Below, one piece after another: positions 28,111-36,610 of a DNA stretch of 64,000 bases. A program made the translations under genes and the position numbers. The notes below the pieces were generated by a model. It was not told the origin of the DNA. It did not search any database and worked only from the letters and a program-made list of their open reading frames with translations. This stretch comes from Paraburkholderia phenazinium (GTDB lineage Bacteria > Pseudomonadota > Gammaproteobacteria > Burkholderiales > Burkholderiaceae): contig NZ_FSRU01000003.1 of the NCBI RefSeq assembly GCF_900142845.1, forward strand, positions 558,001 through 622,000. The letters are read 5' to 3'. Within the stretch, counting starts at the first letter, position 1. Each line of letters begins with the position of its first letter.

Positions 28111-28251
28111 ATGGCAAAAGGTCAAATGCGCAGCAATCGCGAAGTCAAGAAACCGAAGCAGGACAAAAAGTCCGCGCCGGCCACGTTGCCTTCGGGCGCG
28201 CCACCCATTCGGGTGACGCCGGCTTCGTCGTCCACAACCAAGAAGCATTAA
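28111..28251 (+). CDS. Small Lys-rich protein, 46 aa
   Basis: ATG at 28111 preceded by GGGAG. The sequence MAKGQMRSNREVKKPKQDKK, then a Ser/Thr/Pro tail ending TTKKH, matches a small basic protein that I recall as common in Burkholderia-type genomes. Highly positive and without hydrophobic core, it may bind RNA, DNA or ribosomes (inference). It is too short for routine gene finders to call reliably. It is a stand-alone gene. Confidence 0.75.
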   Translation: MAKGQMRSNREVKKPKQDKKSAPATLPSGAPPIRVTPASSSTTKKH

Positions 28252-28368
28252 GCCAAGGTCGATAAGGACTCAGGCTAAGGACCCAGCCGAATCGCAGTTC
28301 GATTCGGCAACGCGTGTGGCGGGCAGCGCACATGAACGCCACACGCGAGTTCATTGAATTAGTCGCGC

Positions 28369-28830
28369 TCAACCGCGCTGTCCAGCAGTCAACACCCCCG
28401 CCGTCAGGCGAGCGGGTTCTCCCCTTTCCAGCCGTGCAATCGCCGCCGCCGAAATCGACTGATGGGTGTTGCTCGCACTGCTTTGCCGCACGTTCGGGCG
28501 ATAGACCGGGGCCCCCGGCAAAATGGGTTCGCCACTCACCGAACACACGCCCTTACGACGAGCCGTACGCAAATTCCAGGTCTGCTCGCCATACCGACCT
28601 GACGTCGCGTCGGCCCAGGAAATCACGATCGAAGTGGGTGAAAGACGCTCCAGTATCTCGACGCAGGCAGCGTTTCGTCTGGAGTCCCGACCTTTGCCAT
28701 GCCGTGCCGTCGAAGCCAGGCGAGCTTCGGCATCCCGCTCGGCCCAGGGCGACGACACCGGGGCAAGCAAGGCCAGCATGTGCAACCACCGCTGATCGTC
28801 GGCACTGCCGTTGATGAGTCCCATGTCCAT
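28369..28830 (-). CDS. DUF3331 domain protein
   Basis: 153 aa. The core SPTSIVISWADATSGRYGEQ, then TWNLRTARRKGVCSVSGEPI and VYRP, is the conserved part of DUF3331, a family largely confined to Burkholderiaceae. Two conserved-type residues (C in GVCSVSG and following G-x-x-V-Y) suggest a small beta domain. No signal or membrane segment. It is followed 28 bp downstream-side by the end of poxB on the same strand, so it may be at the tail of the poxB transcript. Function is not known for the family. Confidence 0.75.
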   Translation of the reverse strand: MDMGLINGSADDQRWLHMLALLAPVSSPWAERDAEARLASTARHGKGRDSRRNAACVEILERLSPTSIVISWADATSGRYGEQTWNLRTARRKGVCSVSGEPILPGAPVYRPNVRQSSASNTHQSISAAAIARLERGEPARLTAGVLTAGQRG

Positions 28831-28858
28831 GGTCGCGACGCCTCAATGCGGGCCAGTC

Positions 28859-30568
28859 CTATAAGTTTTCGCGGATCATCGCGAACACGTCGGCGGACTG
28901 TCCCTGCAGCAGGGCTTTCGCCGAATACAGGACCATCCCGTACGCCGCGCCCCACTCGATCTTCGGCGGCATCACGAGCGTCATCGTATCCACCTTGACG
29001 TTGAGCAGCGCGGGGCCAGGCTCGTTCAGCCAGGCGACGACAGCGTCTTCGAGCTCGTCGGATTTCGTCACCGTGCGCCCCCACAGTCCGATCACTTCCG
29101 CGACCTTGCCGAAGTCGGGGTTTTGCAGGCCCGTATAGAGCGGCAGCATGCCTTCGGACTTCTGCTCGATGTCGATAAATCCCAGCTTGCCGTTATCGAA
29201 CACCACCACCTTGATGGGCAGCTTCTCCTGCACGATCGTCATAAGCTCGCCGAACAGCATGGCGATACCGCCGTCGCCGGACATTGCAATCACCTGGCGG
29301 CCCGGTTGGCACTTTTGCAGGCCCAATGCCATCGGCATGGCCGCCGCCATCGTGCCGTGCAGCAGACTCGAAAACACCCGGCGTTTTCCATTCGTCTCGA
29401 TGTGCCGATAGAGCCACACCGTGGGCGTGCCGTCGTCGGCGCAGAAGATCGCATCGTCCGTTGCGTGGCGGTTGATCAGCTCGGTCAGATAGATGGGTGG
29501 AATCGTCCCGCGGTCCGAGGCCACAGCCTTGGAGCGGTGGGTTTCGAGCGCCTGAGCATGCCGTGCGACGAGCTTGTCGCGGAACTCGGTCGACGTGCGC
29601 GGCTTGAGGCGCGGCAGCAATGCCTCCATGGTGGACTTGATATCGCCCACCAGCCCGAGCGTGACCGGATGGCGGCGGCCGAGATGATCGGGCGCAAGGT
29701 CGATCTGGACGATTTTGGCCTTCTCCGGATAGAACTGCCGCCACGCGAAGTCGGCGCCGAGCAGTAGCAAGGTCTCGCATTCGGAGACCGCCAGATAGCC
29801 CGCTTCGCCGCCGATAATCCCGGTCATGCCGACGTTGTACGGGTTGTCGTGCTCGAGCACGTCCTTGGCGCGGGACGTGTGCGCAATCGGTGCCTTGAGC
29901 CGCTCGGCCACCGCGAGAATTTCAGCGTGGGCGCCGCGGCATCCCGAACCGCCATAGATCGCAATCTTGTCGCCCGAATTGAGGATCTCGGCAACGCGGT
30001 CGAGGTCGGCGTCGCTCGGCCGGACCATCGGCACGTTCGTGTGCACGGAATACGGGACGTTGTCGTTCGCACTGGCGTGGGCAATGTCGACCGGCACGAT
30101 CAGCACGGCCACCCCACCCTTCGCAATGGCGGTCTGACAGGCGATCACCGTCTTGCGGCGCGCCTGCTCCGGCGTAATGATCATGTCGCAGAACACGCTG
30201 CACGAGCCGTAGATCGCCTTGAAGTCGACCTCTTGCGGAAAGTTGAAGCCGAGTTCCTCGCTCGCCACCTGGGTGGCGATGAGGATAACCGGCGCCCGAT
30301 TGCGGTTGGCGTCCACCAGGCCGTTAATGAAGTGAAGACTGCCGGGGCCGCAGCTTCCGGCGACGGCCGTCAGGTTGCCGGTCAACATGGCTTCGCCTTC
30401 GGCGGCGAACGCGCCTGCCTCCTCGTGGCGCACATGGACCCACTCGATCTCGCTCTCGTTGATGTGGTGGGCGATGAGATTCAGCGTGTCGCCCACGATT
30501 CCGTAGCAATGTTTGACGCCGGCTGCAGCGAGGGTCTCCACAATGATCTCGGCAACTTTCTTGCTCAT
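28859..30568 (-). CDS. poxB: Thiamine-diphosphate pyruvate dehydrogenase (quinone)/pyruvate oxidase
   Basis: 569 aa. N-terminal ThDP pyrimidine domain with the catalytic Glu in WVHVRHEEAGAFAAEGEA. Central FAD/nucleotide domain (about 190-330). C-terminal ThDP pyrophosphate domain with GDGGIAMLFGELMTI (the GDG-x-(25-30)-N motif, N in VVFDNGKLGF). It fits PoxB, which decarboxylates pyruvate to acetate and passes electrons to ubiquinone at the membrane. The C-terminus is the part that binds membranes in E. coli. ATG at 30568 has AGGAG at 7 bases; a GTG 6 bp upstream is also possible. An imperfect inverted repeat lies just upstream (30585-30628). Confidence 0.9.
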   Translation of the reverse strand: MSKKVAEIIVETLAAAGVKHCYGIVGDTLNLIAHHINESEIEWVHVRHEEAGAFAAEGEAMLTGNLTAVAGSCGPGSLHFINGLVDANRNRAPVILIATQVASEELGFNFPQEVDFKAIYGSCSVFCDMIITPEQARRKTVIACQTAIAKGGVAVLIVPVDIAHASANDNVPYSVHTNVPMVRPSDADLDRVAEILNSGDKIAIYGGSGCRGAHAEILAVAERLKAPIAHTSRAKDVLEHDNPYNVGMTGIIGGEAGYLAVSECETLLLLGADFAWRQFYPEKAKIVQIDLAPDHLGRRHPVTLGLVGDIKSTMEALLPRLKPRTSTEFRDKLVARHAQALETHRSKAVASDRGTIPPIYLTELINRHATDDAIFCADDGTPTVWLYRHIETNGKRRVFSSLLHGTMAAAMPMALGLQKCQPGRQVIAMSGDGGIAMLFGELMTIVQEKLPIKVVVFDNGKLGFIDIEQKSEGMLPLYTGLQNPDFGKVAEVIGLWGRTVTKSDELEDAVVAWLNEPGPALLNVKVDTMTLVMPPKIEWGAAYGMVLYSAKALLQGQSADVFAMIRENL

Positions 30569-30584
30569 CTCCACTCTCCTGAAA

Positions 30585-30628
30585 GGGATCCATGCACCAT
30601 GTGCGAAGATTGATTTTGCATGGACCCC
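30585..30628 (-). promoter_or_regulatory. Imperfect 12-bp inverted repeat in poxB leader
   Basis: GGGATCCATGCA (30585-30596) and TGCATGGACCCC (30617-30628) pair at 11 of 12 positions, separated by 20 bases. It starts 17 bases before the poxB start codon on the minus strand. It could be an operator or a leader hairpin affecting translation (inference). Confidence 0.4.
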
Positions 30629-30829
30629 TTATCAGCAGATATCACCCCGATGGGGGATCGGTGCCATGCCGATGGCTCCGTGAAAGCAGCGGACACGCTG
30701 ACCCGCCAGTTTTGCGACAATAGCGCCTTTGCCGCACCGGTTCGCGCCGCGAATCCCACCTCTGCCGTGGGACGCGTCAGGCTCGAGGATGCGGTTCGCA
30801 ACCCCATACGACCGGTAGCGGTCCGCCCC

Positions 30830-31618
30830 ATGGCACTCCCCCATATCGAACTCCTGTATTCGTTCTCCGGCCTGTTCGTCGGCTTCCTCGTCGGACTGAC
30901 GGGCGTCGGCGGCGGCTCGCTGATGACGCCGATCCTGGTCCTGCTGTTCAAGATCCACCCCGCCACCGCGGTCGGCACCGACCTGCTGTACGCCGCCGCC
31001 ACCAAGGCAACCGGCACGCTGGTGCACGGCCTGAAGGGATCGGTGGACTGGCAGGTGACCACGCGGCTTGCCGCCGGCAGCGTCCCCGCGGCCACCGTCA
31101 CGCTGATCCTGCTGCACCGCTATGGCATGGATACGCCGGGCGCGAGCCGGTTGATCCAGATCGTGCTGGGCGCGGCCTTGCTGATCACGTCGGTGGCGCT
31201 GGTGTTCCGGCCACAACTCGCCAAACTCGGCGCGGGCCGCGAGAGCTCGCTCACCCAGGGCCGCACGCTCGGCTTGACCGTACTGACGGGGGCGGTGCTG
31301 GGGGTGTTGGTATCGCTGACTTCGGTGGGCGCGGGGGCGATCGGCGTGACGGTGCTGTTGCTGCTGTACCCGCGGCTGCCCACGACGCGGATCGTCGGCT
31401 CGGACATCGCCCATGCCGTGCCGCTGACGCTACTCGCCGGCGCCGGCCACTGGCTGCTCGGCTCGATCGACTGGTCGATGCTGCTGTCCCTGCTGGTGGG
31501 CTCGCTGCCGGGCATTGCGATCGGCAGTTACCTATCTGCGCGGGCGCCGGATGCGCTACTGCGCAACATCCTCGCCGCCACGCTGACGCTGGTGGGCGTG
31601 AAACTGGTGATGTCCTGA
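30830..31618 (+). CDS. TauE/SafE family permease
   Basis: 262 aa, about eight membrane helices. FSGLFVGFLVGLTGVGGGSLMTPIL near the N-terminus and GAVLGVLVSLTSVGAGAIGVTVL near residue 145 are the two repeated motifs of the TauE/SafE (DUF81) family, exporters or importers of sulfonates, sulfite or other organic anions. ATG at 30830 directly precedes the first helix. The longer frame back to 30620 translates poorly. It is divergent from poxB. The substrate cannot be named from sequence; an organic anion linked to acetate or sulfur metabolism is a guess. Confidence 0.88.
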   Translation: MALPHIELLYSFSGLFVGFLVGLTGVGGGSLMTPILVLLFKIHPATAVGTDLLYAAATKATGTLVHGLKGSVDWQVTTRLAAGSVPAATVTLILLHRYGMDTPGASRLIQIVLGAALLITSVALVFRPQLAKLGAGRESSLTQGRTLGLTVLTGAVLGVLVSLTSVGAGAIGVTVLLLLYPRLPTTRIVGSDIAHAVPLTLLAGAGHWLLGSIDWSMLLSLLVGSLPGIAIGSYLSARAPDALLRNILAATLTLVGVKLVMS

Positions 31619-31636
31619 GGCGCGGGGCGCCGCGCC
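31619..31636 (+). terminator. Short GC hairpin after TauE/SafE gene
   Basis: GGCGCGG (31619-31625) pairs with CCGCGCC (31630-31636) with a 4-base loop, directly after the stop codon. TT follows. A weak terminator. Confidence 0.4.
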
Positions 31637-31661
31637 TTGCGGCCCTACCTGCCCCCGCCCG

Positions 31662-31916
31662 CTACTTGAAGAACCGGCAGGTCAGGTCGGTTTCGAACTG
31701 CCGCACCCAGTAGCCGGCCTCGTCGGCACGATACGACTGGGCCCAGCCGCCGCGCCGCACGGTCACGAGCCGGCGGTGATGGTCGATATCGTCCGGATCC
31801 GCCGACCCGGTGATCTCAAAGTGCGCCGGCGCAAAGCCGTGCCGCGCGCACACCAGTTCGAAGGCTGCCCGATCGCCGATCGGCAGGTCCGTATAGCGCT
31901 GTTGCGTGGTGTCCAT
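31662..31916 (-). CDS. Hypothetical protein, 84 aa
   Basis: Good ribosome site (GGAGTGAACCGAA before ATG). The sequence is soluble and alpha/beta: AAFELVCARHGFAPAHFEITGS, HHRRLVTVRRGGWAQSYRAD and VRQFETDLTCRFF. Tryptophans and arginines in the second half suggest a small binding domain. No family recognised. It converges with the TauE/SafE gene, which ends 43 bp away, and is followed on its own strand only by that gene's antisense. The 5' leader carries a tandem GGAGTGAACC repeat. Confidence 0.65.
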   Translation of the reverse strand: MDTTQQRYTDLPIGDRAAFELVCARHGFAPAHFEITGSADPDDIDHHRRLVTVRRGGWAQSYRADEAGYWVRQFETDLTCRFFK

Positions 31917-32064
31917 TTCGGTTCACTCCGGGTTCACTCCGGTTCCAAGCCCTTACAGTACGCCTCAACCCGCGAAATTTGTGTGTCATAGCGCACTGCG
32001 CATATCGCTCGCATCGGCCAGCTTCGCGGCATCCTCTACTGCGTCGCCCCGGTCCCCAAAGCAG

Positions 32065-32095
32065 AACGGGCTCCGGCGAAACGCCGGAGCCCGTT
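32065..32095 (-). terminator. Perfect 14-bp hairpin after BON gene
   Basis: AACGGGCTCCGGCG (32065-32078) pairs perfectly with 32082-32095, with a 3-base loop. It lies 32 bp past the stop of the BON-domain gene. In the minus direction a short T run follows. This is a probable intrinsic terminator. Confidence 0.75.
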
Positions 32096-32126
32096 CCAGA
32101 CACTGCGGCGCACGCGCCGCGGCCGA

Positions 32127-32483
32127 TCAGTTCGGCAGAACCACCGTCAGCTTGTTCGACACCGACGTCACGCCGTCGACACCCTTGGCGACTTCGCCGG
32201 CCTTGTCGACCTGACCCTGGTCAGGCACCGAGCCCGTCAGCGTCACTGCGCCGCCACGCGAGCGCACGGCGATGCTCGACACGTCGATACCCTGAGCCTT
32301 GGCCAGCGCGCTGCGCACTTTGCGACCCAGTGTACGGTCCGCTTTCTTGACCGTCTTGGCGCTCGGAGCGGCCGGTGCGGCGCCCGTCGTGCCCGTTGCA
32401 TCGCTTGACTGCGCGTACGTGTTGCACGCGACAACCACCGCCACCACACCACCCAGCGCCTTCAGAAAATCGACCGATTTCAT
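32127..32483 (-). CDS. BON-domain exported protein
   Basis: 118 aa. Signal peptide at about 1-24 (LKALGGVVAVVVACNTYA). One BON domain at about 50-116: GRKVRSALAKAQGIDVSSIAV, GGAVTLTGSVPDQGQVDKA and GVDGVTSVSNKLTV, with the conserved Gly in TLTGSV. BON domains bind phospholipid surfaces and occur in OsmY/DolP-type periplasmic proteins of envelope stress. A single domain makes it a minimal family member. It has its own transcription unit with a hairpin terminator. A role in envelope stability is inferred. Confidence 0.88.
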   Translation of the reverse strand: MKSVDFLKALGGVVAVVVACNTYAQSSDATGTTGAAPAAPSAKTVKKADRTLGRKVRSALAKAQGIDVSSIAVRSRGGAVTLTGSVPDQGQVDKAGEVAKGVDGVTSVSNKLTVVLPN

Positions 32484-33137
32484 GATTTCTCCTGTTTACT
32501 TCGGTTATGACCGCATCTAACAAGCGGCTTCGTTACGACTTCGGGCGGCCGTTGCGGCGCACGCATACGCGCGGCTGGGCCACGGCCGATTTGAGGCTTC
32601 GACACGGTGTGCGAGAGGCGAGAGAGGCCGGCCCGAGCCATCGCATTGCGACGCCCAGCCGACGAGCCGCGAAGTCCGCCAACGCGCCCGGTTCTACTTT
32701 GTCGTGCCGGGTCGCGCTGCGCAAACGTTGAATCGCAGCAGCGATGCACAATTTAATCTACGCGCGCCAGAAGCGCAAAGGGTTTAGCGCAGGACGCCGG
32801 CCTTCATGTTGGGTCCCCGCCGGGTTCCTGCGGGGTTGGCGTGGGGTTTCAACCAGGGTTCCTGCGCGGTTCGCGTGGGGTTCGCGCGCGGTTCACGCGC
32901 GGTTCACGATTTGTTACGGGTTTATGGAACCGCACCCACACCGCGCCTGCCGCCACCGCGTCAATCTCATGTACCATCGGCGCGAGTAAGCCGCCTGGCG
33001 CGGCCGCCCGGCCTCCGGAGAGAGGCCGGCAGAGGTCTCGTCGAGCCGGACGGGCGGCCCCCGTGCACCACGACGCGGCTCGCCGCCGGCCTGAAGCCGC
33101 TCCATTCACCGAACCATCGTCGCCGTCACGTCATCCC
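32484..33137. other. 650-bp gap containing a GC-rich 34-bp repeat
   Basis: No convincing gene. At 32822-32909 two copies of a 34-bp unit starting GGGTTCCTGCG lie head to tail (32822-32855 and 32856-32889, near identical over the first 27 bases), followed by GGTTCACG twice. The frame through this region into the next gene is open but gives low-complexity translation, so I reject a longer start for that gene. The promoter of the TAXI-type gene must lie here. Confidence 0.65.
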
Positions 33138-34532
33138 ATGAAGTCTTCCACCGGCCGCAAACCTGCCCGCCTCGTCGCCCGTTTCGTGGCGATCTCCTGG
33201 CGCGATCTGGCGGTGTCGTTCGGTCCGATCCTGTTGATCGCCGCCGCCGCCATCTGGGTCGCCGTGCGCCTGATCCAGCCCGCGCCGCCCGACACCCTGA
33301 CGATCACCACCGGTCCTCAAGGCAGTTCGTTCTGGAATGCCGCGCAAAAGTACAAGGCCATTCTTGCGCGCAACCGCATCACGCTCAACGTGCTGCCCTC
33401 CGAGGGCTCCGCCGAGAACCTGCAGCGCCTGGCCGATCCGCATAGCAAGGTCGACGTCGGCTTCGTGCAGGACGGCGTGGCGGCCGGCCCGGTGCCGGAC
33501 GGCCTGATATCGCTCGGCAGCGTGGCTTATGTGCCGCTCGCGATCTTCTACCACGGCGCCACCGTGACCCGGCTGTCGGAGTTCAAGGGTCAGCGCCTCG
33601 CGATCGGCGCAGAGGGCAGCGGCACGCGCCAGCTGGCGCTGGCGCTGCTGAAGGCCAACGGCATCGAGCCGGGCGGCGCCACCAAACTGCTGCCGCTGTC
33701 CGGCGACGATGCGGCTGAGGCGCTGGTGTCGGGCCAGGTCGACGCGGCCTTCCTGACCGGCGATTCCGCCCAGCCGCCGGTGATGGGCAAGCTGTACCGC
33801 ACGCCCAACGTGCAGTTCTACAATTTCACCCAGGCCGAAGCCTATGCCCGGCGCTTCCCCTACCTGACGCAGATCCATCTGCCGATGGGCGCCTTCGATC
33901 TCGGCAAGAACCTGCCGTCGGCGCCGATCCAGATGGTCGCGCCGACCGAAGAACTGGTGGCGCGCGACTCGCTGCATCCGGCGCTCTCCGATCTGCTGAT
34001 CGACGCGGCCCGCGAAGTGCACGGCAAGGCCAACGTGATGCAGCATGCCGGCGAGTTCCCGGCGCCGCTCGCACACGATTTCCCGATCAGCGACGACGCC
34101 GCGCGCTACTACAAGTCGGGCAAGAGCTTTCTGTACCGGATCCTGCCGTTCTGGATCGCGAGTCTCGCCGACCGTCTGCTGGTGGTCGTGGTGCCGCTGA
34201 TCGTGGTGCTGGTGCCGGCGCTGCGGCTGGTGCCGTCGCTGTATGCGTGGCGCGTAAAGTCGCGCATCTACCGCTGGTACGGCGCGCTGATCGCCATCGA
34301 GCGCAGCGCGCTCAGCGAGACCTCGGCCGAGGAGCGCGTGACGCTGATCGAGCGGCTCGATGCGATCGAGGAATCGGTTAACGGACTGAAAATGCCGCTC
34401 GCCTACGCCGACCAGTTCTATGTGCTGCGCGAGCATATCGGCTTCGTGCGCGATCGGCTCACGCACGGCGGTGAGCCGCCATTGGACGCGGCCCGGCCAT
34501 CCGTGCCCAACGAAAGCTCGGAAACGGCCTGA
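33138..34532 (+). CDS. Membrane-anchored TAXI-type substrate-binding protein
   Basis: 464 aa. Helix 1 at about 26-46 (FGPILLIAAAAIWVAVRLI), then a periplasmic TAXI domain (about 50-330) starting LTITTGPQGSSFWNAAQKYKA, with GFVQDGVAAG and FKGQRLAIGAEGSGTRQLAL, typical of TRAP-transporter TAXI-family binding proteins. A second hydrophobic helix at about 355-377 (RLLVVVVPLIVVLVPALRL) leads to a cytosolic helical tail. TRAP binding proteins are normally soluble and encoded with permeases; here the domain is tethered at both ends and no TRAP permease is near. It may act as a sensor or adaptor (inference). The substrate is unknown (TAXI proteins often bind glutamate or other dicarboxylates). Confidence 0.82.
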   Translation: MKSSTGRKPARLVARFVAISWRDLAVSFGPILLIAAAAIWVAVRLIQPAPPDTLTITTGPQGSSFWNAAQKYKAILARNRITLNVLPSEGSAENLQRLADPHSKVDVGFVQDGVAAGPVPDGLISLGSVAYVPLAIFYHGATVTRLSEFKGQRLAIGAEGSGTRQLALALLKANGIEPGGATKLLPLSGDDAAEALVSGQVDAAFLTGDSAQPPVMGKLYRTPNVQFYNFTQAEAYARRFPYLTQIHLPMGAFDLGKNLPSAPIQMVAPTEELVARDSLHPALSDLLIDAAREVHGKANVMQHAGEFPAPLAHDFPISDDAARYYKSGKSFLYRILPFWIASLADRLLVVVVPLIVVLVPALRLVPSLYAWRVKSRIYRWYGALIAIERSALSETSAEERVTLIERLDAIEESVNGLKMPLAYADQFYVLREHIGFVRDRLTHGGEPPLDAARPSVPNESSETA

Positions 34533-34688
34533 GCGCCCAGCACTTCAGCAAGCGCTGAAGATAATGCGGACTGCACGGGACCCCGGCTCCGCGTAAGATC
34601 ACGACAATCTGGATGGTTTAGCAGACGCGTGTAACAGACGCGCGTGTGCAATCGCTCCGTCCAGATCCGAGCAATCCGGGAGACATTT

Positions 34689-35330
34689 ATGACCGATGGC
34701 ATCGACGCCACGCAACCGTTGTGGTTTTACGACTTCGTCTCGCCGTTCACGTACCTGTTGCTCGAGCAACACGATAAATGGCCGGGCTTTCCGTTCGTCG
34801 TCACACCGGTTGTATTGAACGATCTCTATCAGCACTGGGGCCAGCGCCCCGCCTACGGCGTGGCCGCCAAGCGCGTGTTCATGTACCGTCACGCGCTGTT
34901 TCGCGCGGATCAGCTCGGCATCCCGTTCAAGATGCCGCCGGCCCATCCGTTCGATTCGACGAGGCCGCTGCTGCTCGCCGTCGCGGCCAAGGCGGACATC
35001 AACTGCGTGCGGGAGATTTTCCGCTTTATCTGGCGCGAGGGACGCGATCCGTCGAGCGACGAAGCGTTCGCCGAACTGTGCGAACGGGTCGGCTTGCCGG
35101 ACGGTCCCGAGCTGATCCAGCAAGAAGAGGTCAAGGCACAATTGCGCCGCAACACCGCCGATGCGATCGCGCTGGGTGTGTTCGGCGTGCCGACCTTCTG
35201 GCTCAACGATCAGCTGTTCTGGGGCGAAGACGCGCTGCCGATGGTGCTGTACTGCGCGCGCACGCCGAACTGGCTGGAGTCGAAGGAAGTGAAGCGGATC
35301 AGTTCGCTGCCGTCCGGGCTGAAGGGTTGA
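34689..35330 (+). CDS. DsbA-fold oxidoreductase/HCCA isomerase family
   Basis: 213 aa. The start PLWFYDFVSPFTYLLLEQ contains the SPF motif of 2-hydroxychromene-2-carboxylate isomerase and kappa-class GSTs (Ser in place of the DsbA Cys pair). GVFGVPTFWLNDQLFWG has the cis-Pro loop. Cytosolic, with no signal peptide. GGGAG lies 7-8 bases before the ATG at 34689. HCCA isomerases use glutathione in naphthalene-type degradation, but the family also includes general isomerases. No aromatic ring pathway adjoins it, so the substrate is open. Confidence 0.85.
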   Translation: MTDGIDATQPLWFYDFVSPFTYLLLEQHDKWPGFPFVVTPVVLNDLYQHWGQRPAYGVAAKRVFMYRHALFRADQLGIPFKMPPAHPFDSTRPLLLAVAAKADINCVREIFRFIWREGRDPSSDEAFAELCERVGLPDGPELIQQEEVKAQLRRNTADAIALGVFGVPTFWLNDQLFWGEDALPMVLYCARTPNWLESKEVKRISSLPSGLKG

Positions 35331-35591
35331 AGAACGGAATAGCCAGGAGGCCACGGCGAGTCGAGCTGAAAGCCGGATGTCAGCGCCTTCGCCGCGCATC
35401 GAAGCGGCATGGCGCCACGATGCACGCCACCTATGCCCTGGCCGCCCTGTGATCCCGGCCATACCGCGTCCGCTATGGCGGCCGCACGGCAAACAGGCCT
35501 AAGGTTATGCACTTCGCGCCCCGCTCCGCGAGCCGCCTGGGTGGGGGCTCCGAACGACGCCTCTCCCGAGTCTGATCCGCGCACCTGATCC

Positions 35592-36590
35592 ATGGACGAC
35601 ACTGCCGCCTCCCTCGATATCTGGCTCGTGCGCGTGCTGCGCACGCTGCTTGTCGAGCGCAGCGTCACGCAGACGGCGCAGCGCCTGAACCAGACCCAGC
35701 CCGCCATCAGCACCGCACTGCGCAAGCTGCGCGAGACGCTGAACGACCCGATCCTCGTGCGCGGCAAGTCCGGCATGGTGCCCACGGAATACGGCGCATC
35801 GCTGCTGCCGTCGGCGCAATGCGTGCTGCGCGAGGTGGATTTTGTCGCGACACCCCATGGCGACTTCGACGCGGGCCGCTCGCGCCGCACCTTCCGGATC
35901 GCCGCGCCCGACTATCTGAACGATTTCTTCATGCCCACCGTGATCGCGCAGTTCCGCGAAGCGGCGCCGCACGCGCGTCTGGAAATCGATTCGCTGAACC
36001 CCACGCTCGACCACGCCGCCGCGCTCGAAGCCGGTGAACTGGACCTCGTGATCGGCAACTGGCCGAAGCCCGATACGCGCTTCGAGAAAAGCGACCTGTT
36101 CGCGGATACGGTGGTGTGTCTGATGCGCGCCGACCATCCGCTCGCGCAGGCGCCGCTGACGCGGGAGACCTATCTGGCGGCCCCGCATCTCGCGCCGACG
36201 CCGTACAGCGGCGCCAGCAGCGGCGCGATCGATATCGGCTTTGCACGGGCGGGCGCCGAGCGGCGCATCGTGACGACGCTGCCCTACTTCGGCCTCGTGC
36301 CGCAAACGCTGCTGCAATCGGATCTGATCTTCACGACGACGCGCCGCTTCGCGATGCACTACGCGAACATGCTGCCGCTCGCGGTGGTCGATGTGCCGAT
36401 TCCGTTTCCGCGTATCCGGTGCTACCAGTTATGGCATCCGCAACCGGATCGGCCGAGCGATGTCGGCTGGTTGCGGACCTTGATGTCGCAGGTGTCGGAG
36501 CGCCTGGTGGCGCAAAAGGCGCGGCGCGTGAAGAAGCCGGGCGCGGTGGGGAATGCCACGGGGAAGGCGGCGGGAACAGAGGCGGCGTAA
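35592..36590 (+). CDS. LysR-family transcriptional regulator
   Basis: 332 aa. The N-terminal winged helix (about 10-68) has SVTQTAQRLNQTQPAISTALRKLRE, a NodD/PcpR-like recognition helix. The substrate domain begins RTFRIAAPDYLNDFFMP. It converges with the xdhC-xdhB-xdhA operon, with only 20 bp between stops. It may regulate purine catabolism or the isomerase gene upstream, but LysR targets are normally divergent, so this is uncertain. The C-terminal 25 residues are Arg/Lys/Ala-rich and appear to be an extension. Confidence 0.88.
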   Translation: MDDTAASLDIWLVRVLRTLLVERSVTQTAQRLNQTQPAISTALRKLRETLNDPILVRGKSGMVPTEYGASLLPSAQCVLREVDFVATPHGDFDAGRSRRTFRIAAPDYLNDFFMPTVIAQFREAAPHARLEIDSLNPTLDHAAALEAGELDLVIGNWPKPDTRFEKSDLFADTVVCLMRADHPLAQAPLTRETYLAAPHLAPTPYSGASSGAIDIGFARAGAERRIVTTLPYFGLVPQTLLQSDLIFTTTRRFAMHYANMLPLAVVDVPIPFPRIRCYQLWHPQPDRPSDVGWLRTLMSQVSERLVAQKARRVKKPGAVGNATGKAAGTEAA

Positions 36591-36610
36591 AAGCGCGCCG
36601 CTACGCGAAC

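Noticed and set aside
32841..33137. N-terminal extension of the TAXI-type gene
   Set aside because: It is encoded by a tandem repeat with no protein character; the ATG at 33138 fits the membrane-helix start.
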